Shown here in pieces: positions 43,113 to 50,880 of a stretch of 64,000 nt of DNA. Each line of letters begins with the position of its first letter. The stretch's first letter is position 1. The position numbers and the translations under genes are program-made. Where the stretch lies: contig DJOE01000002.1 in the NCBI GenBank assembly GCA_002438405.1, positions 115,592-179,591 of the forward strand, given 5' to 3'. Below the pieces are notes generated by a model. That model ran no database searches and was not told the origin of the DNA. It was given only the letters and a program-made list of their open reading frames with translations. This DNA comes from Cyanobacteria bacterium UBA6446 (lineage in GTDB: Bacteria > Cyanobacteriota > Vampirovibrionia > Gastranaerophilales > Gastranaerophilaceae).

Positions 43113-44495
43113 TTATCCCAAATATTTTTGCAAAGTTTCTTTATTAAAGACTTCAACACTATTTTTTGAATGAATAAATACCATACAAGTTATAATCGTT
43201 TTTAAGGTATCAAAATCAGAGAATGACATTTTGTTTCTCAAATCGTCCATATTATTTGCCAGAAATTCCATAATAATCGTTTTATCATCAAGAACAAGAC
43301 TTGAAAAATAATCAAAGGATTCTTTTGATTTAATTCCCTCTAAATAAATAATATCTGGATCTTGGAATTCAATAAATCGTGCGGCTTTATCCATGTTAAA
43401 ACCAACATTTTCATTAAACTCACACTGATTAACTCCAGCCAACTCATATTTTGCAATACTTTCAAGAGTCATAATATTTTTAGTTTTAGTTTTTGCAGCC
43501 TCTAATAATAGAGAATAAATAACGTGAGTTTTTCCACTCAATGATGAACCGCAAACTAAAATAATTCCGGGAGTATCCAAAGCTTGTTTAATCTCTGACA
43601 ATTCTGTTTTTGAAGAAATAATTCTATCTAACTTTTTTGGTGGTTTGTAAATTTTTAAGAAAATTCTTTCCCCCATAATCGTTGGAAATGTTGAAACACT
43701 GGCAATTACAATTATATTATCAACTTTAAAACAAAGTTTCCCCAATTGTGGAACTTCTGAAACAGATGGATCAAGTTCAGCCAAAGTTTTTAATTTTGCA
43801 ACAAAAGATGAAACTAAAACAGTAGGAATAATCCCCTTATTTGATAGTTCTCCTTGTTTTTTAAAGTTTACACCTAAACCTTCATCTTCACCTTGAAAAG
43901 TAACTTCGTGAATTCCCTCTAAAATAGCTTGTTTTAGAATCGCACGAATAATTTTTTGAATGTGATTGTCACTCAAATCTTCTTTATGAAGTTCATCTTG
44001 CCAATCATATCCTGAATTTTCGTCTGTTGAAATATTTCCAACAGTTACATCAATTTTGTAAAACTCATCAATTTTTTTAAGAATACTTTCTTCTGAAGAT
44101 AAAACCGGATCAATTTCACATTCTGCAGTTTCCATAATTTTATCAATAGCAAACAAATCTCTAGGGTCAGCCATTGCAACTGTTAGAGTGTTTTCAATCT
44201 TGAATAATGGAATAATTTTATATCTTCGTGCATCTGAATAATTTATATATTTCAAACAATTCGTATCCAATTGATAATCATCAAGATTTACAAATGGAGT
44301 ATGAAGTTTTGATTCTAAAAATTTAATCAATTTTTCTTCTGTAATAAATCCAGAATTTATTAATGCTTGCCCAATATTTATATTTTGAGCATTAGCAATT
44401 TCTTCAGCTTGTTCAACCACTTCATATTGAACAAGTCCTTCTCTAACCAAGTCATATTTAAGAGTTTCAAGTGTTTTATTTGTAATAATATTCAT
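43113..44495 (-). CDS. Divergent PilB/GspE-type ATPase
   Basis: 460 residues. The N-terminal 145 are a GspE_N-type domain (GQALINSGFITEEKL, FVNLDDYQLD, ARRYKIIPLF). The C-terminal part has Walker A GSSLSGKT (316-323), but the Walker B/acid box is degenerate (DIIYLEGIK) and the Zn-binding four cysteines of PilB are missing. It could still bind ATP, but may be regulatory. One base downstream of the response regulator. Confidence 0.75.
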   Translation of the reverse strand: MNIITNKTLETLKYDLVREGLVQYEVVEQAEEIANAQNINIGQALINSGFITEEKLIKFLESKLHTPFVNLDDYQLDTNCLKYINYSDARRYKIIPLFKIENTLTVAMADPRDLFAIDKIMETAECEIDPVLSSEESILKKIDEFYKIDVTVGNISTDENSGYDWQDELHKEDLSDNHIQKIIRAILKQAILEGIHEVTFQGEDEGLGVNFKKQGELSNKGIIPTVLVSSFVAKLKTLAELDPSVSEVPQLGKLCFKVDNIIVIASVSTFPTIMGERIFLKIYKPPKKLDRIISSKTELSEIKQALDTPGIILVCGSSLSGKTHVIYSLLLEAAKTKTKNIMTLESIAKYELAGVNQCEFNENVGFNMDKAARFIEFQDPDIIYLEGIKSKESFDYFSSLVLDDKTIIMEFLANNMDDLRNKMSFSDFDTLKTIITCMVFIHSKNSVEVFNKETLQKYLG

Positions 44496-44496
44496 T

Positions 44497-44868
44497 TTAG
44501 TTTTCCGGATTTAAGTATTTTTGAACAGTTTTAACAACATCATCAAGGTCAAAAGGTTTAGTAATATATTCATCAGCACCGGTTTCTTCCCCGATAAGCT
44601 TATCTTCTTCTTGAGAACGAGCCGTAATCATTAAAATTGGAATATCCTTGTATTTTTTATCAAATTTTAAAAGCCTGCTAATTTTGTAACCATTTATTCT
44701 TGGCATCATAACATCAAGAATAATCAAATCAGGTTTAATTTCCCTTGCAAGTTTAAGCCCATCTTCTCCATTATAGGCACAGTAACAAGTATAATCATAA
44801 TTTTCTAATACAAATTTTAAACTTTCAACGATATCTTGCTCATCATCAACAATTAAAATCTTTTTCAT
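44497..44868 (-). CDS. Single-domain response regulator
   Basis: 123 residues, receiver domain only: ILIVDDEQD (acid pocket), phospho-acceptor Asp in DLIILDVMMPR (about 53), PILMITA and the Lys in YITKPF. No output domain; probably acts by protein contacts, perhaps with the ATPase next to it. RBS AGGGAA. Confidence 0.92.
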   Translation of the reverse strand: MKKILIVDDEQDIVESLKFVLENYDYTCYCAYNGEDGLKLAREIKPDLIILDVMMPRINGYKISRLLKFDKKYKDIPILMITARSQEEDKLIGEETGADEYITKPFDLDDVVKTVQKYLNPEN

Positions 44869-44998
44869 AAGTTCCCTAATCTTTCTATAATGCTATTTAA
44901 CTAAAGTATAGCATATTTTTAAATAAGCTTCTTTATTATTACAATATGTAAAATAAAATTTCGCACTATCACAATATATTTGTAATAAAATAACAAAT

Positions 44999-45517
44999 AT
45001 GACAAATACATTATTTTATCAAACAACATTTAACTCTCCAATAGGAGAACTCACATTGTGTGCAAAAGAAGACAATCTTGTTGGTATCTGGATCAAGAAT
45101 CAAAAATACTATGCAGATTCATTAAAGAATTGTCCTGTTGAGAATAGAGAAGATTTGAAAATTTTTAGAGATACTAAAAAATGGTTAACGGATTATTTTA
45201 AAGGGAAAAAGAAATCCCCATACGAACTACCTCTTGCCCCAATAGGAAGCGGATTTCGTCAACTTGTTTGGGAAGAATTATGCAAAATTCCCTATGGAGA
45301 AACTACTACTTACGGGGAACTTTCAAAAACAATAGCAAGGGAATTAGGTAAAGATAAAATGTCTGCCCAAGCGGTAGGGGGAGCCGTTGGACATAACCCA
45401 ATATCAATAATAATTCCATGTCATAGAGTCATTGGTAAAAATGGACAGCTAACAGGATATGCTGGAGGTCTAGAAATAAAATCTAAACTACTTCAATTAG
45501 AAAAAAGCAAAATTTAA
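44999..45517 (+). CDS. ogt: Methylated-DNA--[protein]-cysteine S-methyltransferase
   Basis: 172 residues. The suicide Cys141 lies in IPCHRVIG; upstream helix-turn-helix region VWEELCKIPYGETTTYGEL. Repairs O6-methylguanine. A TAAAAT lies about 7 nt before the ATG and no RBS is visible, so the mRNA may be leaderless. Confidence 0.95.
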   Translation: MTNTLFYQTTFNSPIGELTLCAKEDNLVGIWIKNQKYYADSLKNCPVENREDLKIFRDTKKWLTDYFKGKKKSPYELPLAPIGSGFRQLVWEELCKIPYGETTTYGELSKTIARELGKDKMSAQAVGGAVGHNPISIIIPCHRVIGKNGQLTGYAGGLEIKSKLLQLEKSKI

Positions 45518-45585
45518 CTAATAAATTTGAGATATTACTAATTATTAATATTTTTAACTTATTCAAATATTGCAATTGAAAATAT

Positions 45586-45600
45586 TAGCCATTTGGGCTA
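45586..45600. promoter_or_regulatory. TAGCCA-type palindrome
   Basis: Reverse strand reads TAGCC-C-AAATGGCTA: the same as 274-287 with one inserted base. It lies 57 bp before the glycan operon start. Confidence 0.45.
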
Positions 45601-45609
45601 TGCTTAATT

Positions 45610-45637
45610 ACACAACATATTGTTCAAAATGTTGTGT
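45610..45637 (+). promoter_or_regulatory. Hairpin in glycan operon leader
   Basis: ACACAACAT/ATGTTGTGT, a 9-bp perfect stem with a 10-nt loop, ends 8 nt before the AAGGAG RBS. No U tract. Confidence 0.4.
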
Positions 45638-45656
45638 GAATATAAGGAGAGCTTAA

Positions 45657-47564
45657 GTGACTGAAAGTAATAATATAACTTGTAAAATTTTTTTAGCATA
45701 TCATAAACCGGCTGCATTACTAAAAACTGATATTTTTGTTCCTATACATGTAGGACGAGATGTCATGATTGAAAAGAATAAAGATGGAATTCTCTCAAAT
45801 TCTTCTCAAAAATGGTTAATTGATAATTTACTAGGGGATAACACAGGAGATAATATTTCAATAAAAAATAAAAATTATTGTGAATTAACCTCTCAATATT
45901 GGGTTTGGAAAAACATTGATGCGGACTATGTTGGTTTTATGCATTACCGCAGACATTTGAATTTTAATGAGTCAAAAAATTATGAGACTGATTGTTGGGG
46001 AGTGGTAAGTAGAGAGTACTTAGATAATTATTATATTTCAGATTTCAAATTAGATGATAATTCTATTAAACAATTACTCTCATTATATGACATTGTTACT
46101 GTTGAACCTTGGAATGTGAAAAATGCTGACTCAAAAAATAATTATGACCATTACAAACATTCTGATAAAAAATTACATATTGAAAATTATGATAAGGCAT
46201 TAGATATTTTAATAAAAAAATATCCTGATTATAAAGAAGATGTTGATTCGTACAATTCTTCTGACGTTGGATATTACACAAATATTTTTATAATGAAAAA
46301 AGATATTTTTAATGATTATTGCAAATGGTTATTTGATATTCTTTTTGAATTAGAAAGAGTTTCAGATATTTCAAATTATGATTTACAAGAAGCAAGAATT
46401 TACGGTTATATTTCAGAATGGTTATTTGGTATTTATATTTTCCATTTGAAAAGAGTAACAGAATTAAAAATAAAAGAATTACAAAGAACTCTTGTGCTTA
46501 ATACTGATATAATACAGAATCCGAATAATGTAAATGTGTGTTTTTCAACAGATAACAATTATGCTCAACATTGCGCAGTTGCAATAACATCATTACTACT
46601 AAATACAAAAACAAATAAAAATATTGATATTTATATCCTAAATGATGGCTCATTATCCCATAAAAATAGGAGAAAAATAAGTTCTTTATCATCATTTAAA
46701 TCTGGTACAAAAATAACATTTTTAGATATTAACAAGTCATTATTTAAAAATTTACCAATAATAAAAGGTTCTCATTTTACAGAAGCAACATATTATAGAT
46801 TTGTTATTCCAAATCTCCTCAATAATATCAATAAAATAATTTATTTAGATAGTGATTTAGTTGTAAATGATGATATTGAGAATCTTTATAATATTAATTT
46901 ATCAGGGAATATTCTTGGAGCTGTACAAGATATAATAGGTCGAGAAAATCAAATTAGATTAAACCTAGATAAAACCAAGTATTATTGTAATGCGGGAGTT
47001 CTTGTTTTAGATTTAAGAAAAATGAGACAATATAAAGTTTCTGAGAAATTATTTAAGTGGAGTAATGAGAATATTGAAAAAATTAAGTGGCAAGATCAAG
47101 ATATAATAAATGTTGTTTTAGAAGATAAAATTGATTATCTTGATTTGAGTTGGAATTTTCAACATTTTCCAGATGACACCGAAAAGGATTTTGACACTGA
47201 AGAATTTGAAAAAGCTAAACGTGCTCCTAAAATTGTCCACTATATTGGGCATATTAAACCTTGGGACGGTAAGATAAAACGAATGTATGGAGACTTGTAC
47301 TTTAAATATTTAAATTTAACCCCATACAAAAATTATAAAATAATATACTTTTTAAAACTTTTAAAATATCAACTTTTGGATAATATATTTTCAATTAAAA
47401 ATAAAAAGAAAGGAGAAAAGCATTATAAGGTTATTTCTTTTCTTGGTATAAAAATTAGAATTCATAATAGATTGAAAGATCAAGAACTTAGAATAAATAA
47501 ATTAGAAAAGACCGTTAAGGAATTGTCTATATCCATACAAAAAAATGAGGATATAAAGAGATGA
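45657..47564 (+). CDS. DUF4422-GT8 fusion glycosyltransferase
   Basis: 635 residues, GTG start behind AAGGAG. Residues about 8-240 match DUF4422 (VGFMHYRRHLNF near 97). About 285-560 are glycosyltransferase family 8: NVCFSTDNNYA, IYLDSDLVVNDDIENLY (DxD motif), YYCNAGVLVLDL and HYIGHIKPW. The C-terminus carries HYKVISFLGIKIRI, a tag also seen in the radical SAM gene at 49746. First gene of the polysaccharide operon; overlaps the next by 4 bp. Confidence 0.88.
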   Translation: MTESNNITCKIFLAYHKPAALLKTDIFVPIHVGRDVMIEKNKDGILSNSSQKWLIDNLLGDNTGDNISIKNKNYCELTSQYWVWKNIDADYVGFMHYRRHLNFNESKNYETDCWGVVSREYLDNYYISDFKLDDNSIKQLLSLYDIVTVEPWNVKNADSKNNYDHYKHSDKKLHIENYDKALDILIKKYPDYKEDVDSYNSSDVGYYTNIFIMKKDIFNDYCKWLFDILFELERVSDISNYDLQEARIYGYISEWLFGIYIFHLKRVTELKIKELQRTLVLNTDIIQNPNNVNVCFSTDNNYAQHCAVAITSLLLNTKTNKNIDIYILNDGSLSHKNRRKISSLSSFKSGTKITFLDINKSLFKNLPIIKGSHFTEATYYRFVIPNLLNNINKIIYLDSDLVVNDDIENLYNINLSGNILGAVQDIIGRENQIRLNLDKTKYYCNAGVLVLDLRKMRQYKVSEKLFKWSNENIEKIKWQDQDIINVVLEDKIDYLDLSWNFQHFPDDTEKDFDTEEFEKAKRAPKIVHYIGHIKPWDGKIKRMYGDLYFKYLNLTPYKNYKIIYFLKLLKYQLLDNIFSIKNKKKGEKHYKVISFLGIKIRIHNRLKDQELRINKLEKTVKELSISIQKNEDIKR

Positions 47565-49738
47565 AAATATCTATTATAATACCTGTTTATAATGTTGAAA
47601 ATTATTTGAGGGAGTGTTTAGATAGTGTGGTTAATCAAACGTATTCTGACCTTGAAATAATTTGTGTAAATGACGGTTCAACTGATTCATCTCTAGATAT
47701 TCTGAATGAATATGCAAAAAATGATAGTCGTATTCTTGTTTTTTCACAATCAAATAGAGGATTAGCAACAGCAAGAAATACAGGATTAGAATATGTAACC
47801 GGTGAGCTCTGCTACTTTTTAGATAGTGATGATTACATTGAAAATAATCTAATTGAATATGCTGTCAAAATTTTTGAAAATTTTGATGTTGATTATTTTT
47901 GTTTTAGTTCAAAAGCTTTTCTTGATGGAGAAAACATATCTCAAGATTTTGATATTATTGCAGATTATATTACAGTCAAAAGAGATGGGGTTTTTGATAT
48001 AAATTTTGATGTTGGATTAAGTACAAATATCCACGTTTGGAATAAAATTTTCAAAACAAGTAAACTTATCAGTAACAATATAAAGTTTATTGATGGGCTT
48101 CTTTATGAAGATATTTATTTTATGTGGAACTGTATTTCCCATTCTCAAAGAGCCTATTATGACACTAATTATTATCACCATTACAGAATCCGTTCAAATT
48201 CAATAATGGAAAACACAAATAAAAATAAATCATTTGTCAATGCAGTTTCTCATTTGTACAATTGGCATGAATTATTTTCAACCTTAAAAGATGACACTGT
48301 TTTATTCTCTAAAAATTATAATAATTTGTTATTCTTACTCAATATGTATAGACAAAGAACAAAAGAAATGGTTAACCCTTCTGAAAAGTATAAGGTTGAA
48401 AAATTATACCAATCTTACTTGAAAGAAATAATAGCATTTAATAACGATTTGCAATCACAACAAAAAACAAAAAAAAGTTTAATAAAAAAATTGTTTTCTA
48501 TTGAAAAAGAAGGTAATCGTTGGATTTATCAATTATTATTTTTCAAAATTAAATCTAAGCATAATATCATTCATAGTGTCATTAATAAACCTCTTAGATT
48601 TTTATTGGGCTTAAATCTTGGGTTCGTACAATTGGGGAAATCTAAATTTGATATATTTTGTAAAGCAAATACACACAACTCGGTATTAGAAGATGTTTTA
48701 AAAAATTTAGGTGATTTTTATTTTTTGCCCAATCGTGGAAATCTTGGAGATATTGCAATTGCAACATCATGTTATCAGTTTTTTGATTCAAAAAATTTAA
48801 ATTATTCAACTGTTGATATGAGTCTAGAAAAACAAAATATTGGTGATAAGCCATTTAATCTTGTATATGGAGGAGGGGGATTATTCACCAAATATTATAG
48901 AAGATATTATCAAGATATTTTAGATTTATTCAGGTCAAAAAATTTGCAAAAAGCAGTTATTATGCCTGCTAGTTTTTATGAATGTCGTGATGTTTTAGCT
49001 CAACTAGATGAAAGATTTACAGTCTTTTGTAGAGAAAAACAAAGTTATGACTATTGTATTGCAAATAATTCTCGAGCAAAATTTATTTTGGCAGATGATA
49101 TGGTCGTTGGTTTAGATATAGATTTTTATAAAAAGAAATTTTTAGATAGAAATAATTTAAAATCATTTGTATCTAAATCTCATAAGGAAAATTTTAAAAA
49201 TGTTATAGAAAGAATTTGGCCTTTTTATTTTAAGGTTCAAAAACAATTGAAAAAAATGAAAAAATCTTCTACAACAAACATTGGTTATTTTCTGAGAACT
49301 GATGATGAAAAGTTCTTTAATCCAGAGGGGTTTGGTCTTAAATCTCTTGGGGATTTATCATTATGTGCGAATTCATTCTGTGCTGATAAATCAATGGATA
49401 TAATGCTATCAAAATTGTTTTTAGGGATTTTAGATTCTTATGATGTAATTGTTTCTGATAGATTACATATAGGGATTTGTTCTGCTTTATTGGGTAAAGA
49501 GGTTTATTTACTTGATAATTCTTATAAAAAAGTATCAAATGTTTATGAAAATTCTTTAAAAAACAATAAAAGAATTCATTTGTATCAAGATGTTGATTCA
49601 ATGATGAAAGATTTGTCGAGAATAAAAAATAAAACGAATAACAAACGAATAAAAACCTTTGGATTGATGAACTTTTTATTAGAATACGGAAGTGTAAAAA
49701 ATCAATTTGGTGCTGAAAAAATTATGTGGAGAAATTAA
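47561..49738 (+). CDS. GT2-polysaccharide pyruvyltransferase fusion
   Basis: 725 residues. N-terminus (1-230): family 2 glycosyltransferase (ISIIIPVYNVENYLRECLDSV, DGSTDSS, FLDSDDYI). After a linker, about 385-700 resemble the polysaccharide pyruvyl transferase (CsaB-like): LPNRGNLGDIAIA, VYGGGGLFTK, SDRLHIGICSALLGK. It would add a sugar and a pyruvate ketal on the same glycan. ATGA overlap with the upstream gene. Confidence 0.85.
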   Translation: MKISIIIPVYNVENYLRECLDSVVNQTYSDLEIICVNDGSTDSSLDILNEYAKNDSRILVFSQSNRGLATARNTGLEYVTGELCYFLDSDDYIENNLIEYAVKIFENFDVDYFCFSSKAFLDGENISQDFDIIADYITVKRDGVFDINFDVGLSTNIHVWNKIFKTSKLISNNIKFIDGLLYEDIYFMWNCISHSQRAYYDTNYYHHYRIRSNSIMENTNKNKSFVNAVSHLYNWHELFSTLKDDTVLFSKNYNNLLFLLNMYRQRTKEMVNPSEKYKVEKLYQSYLKEIIAFNNDLQSQQKTKKSLIKKLFSIEKEGNRWIYQLLFFKIKSKHNIIHSVINKPLRFLLGLNLGFVQLGKSKFDIFCKANTHNSVLEDVLKNLGDFYFLPNRGNLGDIAIATSCYQFFDSKNLNYSTVDMSLEKQNIGDKPFNLVYGGGGLFTKYYRRYYQDILDLFRSKNLQKAVIMPASFYECRDVLAQLDERFTVFCREKQSYDYCIANNSRAKFILADDMVVGLDIDFYKKKFLDRNNLKSFVSKSHKENFKNVIERIWPFYFKVQKQLKKMKKSSTTNIGYFLRTDDEKFFNPEGFGLKSLGDLSLCANSFCADKSMDIMLSKLFLGILDSYDVIVSDRLHIGICSALLGKEVYLLDNSYKKVSNVYENSLKNNKRIHLYQDVDSMMKDLSRIKNKTNNKRIKTFGLMNFLLEYGSVKNQFGAEKIMWRN

Positions 49739-49745
49739 ATATAAA

Positions 49746-50873
49746 ATGTCAAAAGATAAGATAAAACGATTTATAGAGTGTATTGTTCCGGTTACAGCAT
49801 GCAATTTGAGATGCCATTATTGTTATGTAATTCAAAATGACTATCGAACAAATAAAATCCCAAAATTTGAATACTCTCCTGAATATATTGCAAAAGCCTT
49901 GTCTATAAAACGCATGGGCGGAACCTGTCTATTCAATATTTGTGGTGCAGGTGAAACTTTGTTGCCTGAAGAGGTTGTAAAAATCGTTTATCACTTATTG
50001 AAAGTGGGACATTATGTAAATATTACAACAAATGGTACTATTACAGAACGATTTGAAGAAATTAGTAGATTCCCTAAAGAGTTTTGTGAACGTTTAACTT
50101 TTTCTTTTTCATTCCATTATTTGGAGTTGAGGGATAGAAATTTGTTAGAAGTGTTTTTCAAAAATATTAATTTGGTAAAACAAGCAGGTTGTTCATTTTT
50201 AGTTCAATTTAATATGTATGATGAATACATTCCGCATTTAGAAATAATGAAACAGTTATGTCTTGATAATGTTGGTGCAATGCCACAAATTGCATTAACT
50301 CGAGATGAAAGGTCTAATGAAATTAAGATTTTGTCAAATTTATCAAGAGAAGCTTATTACAAATTAGGAAAATCTTTTAATTCTCCATTATGGAATTTTA
50401 CAAATAAAAATTTCATGGTTAAACGAAAAGAGTTCTGTTATGCGGGGGATTGGAGTTTTAGGCTTGATATTACAACAGGTAAAGCAAAAAGATGTTATTT
50501 TGAAGATTATACCCAAAATTTCTATAAAGATATCGATAAACCGATTAATTTTTGTGCAATTGGTTATGGGTGCGAACTTCCATATTGTATAAATTCAAGT
50601 CATTTTATAGCTTTAGGAGATATTCCACAAATAAAATGTCCAACCTATAGTGAGTTAAGGAATAGAAAGTGTAATGATGGTACAGAGTGGGAACAACCAC
50701 AAATGAAAGATTTTTTGAATACGAAATTATACCAAACCAATTGCAGGTATATTGAAGAAAAAGGAAATAACTTTTTAGAAAATATTTTTTCTGTAAAATA
50801 TTCAAAAGGTGCAGGACTTTCACGTCATAGAGTTATTACAATATTAGGAATTCGATTAAAATTTAAGGTTTAA
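49746..50873 (+). CDS. Radical SAM protein in polysaccharide operon
   Basis: 375 residues from ATG 49746. CNLRCHYCYV is the radical SAM cluster; GGTCLFNICGAGETLLPEE follows. C-terminal cysteines (CYAGDWS, CYFEDY, CNCP-like) suggest a SPASM-type extra cluster. The very end, HRVITILGIRLKFK, resembles the tag of the DUF4422-GT8 protein. Substrate unknown; a sugar or peptide modification is possible. 7 bp before the next gene. Confidence 0.8.
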   Translation: MSKDKIKRFIECIVPVTACNLRCHYCYVIQNDYRTNKIPKFEYSPEYIAKALSIKRMGGTCLFNICGAGETLLPEEVVKIVYHLLKVGHYVNITTNGTITERFEEISRFPKEFCERLTFSFSFHYLELRDRNLLEVFFKNINLVKQAGCSFLVQFNMYDEYIPHLEIMKQLCLDNVGAMPQIALTRDERSNEIKILSNLSREAYYKLGKSFNSPLWNFTNKNFMVKRKEFCYAGDWSFRLDITTGKAKRCYFEDYTQNFYKDIDKPINFCAIGYGCELPYCINSSHFIALGDIPQIKCPTYSELRNRKCNDGTEWEQPQMKDFLNTKLYQTNCRYIEEKGNNFLENIFSVKYSKGAGLSRHRVITILGIRLKFKV

Positions 50874-50880
50874 GTAAAAA

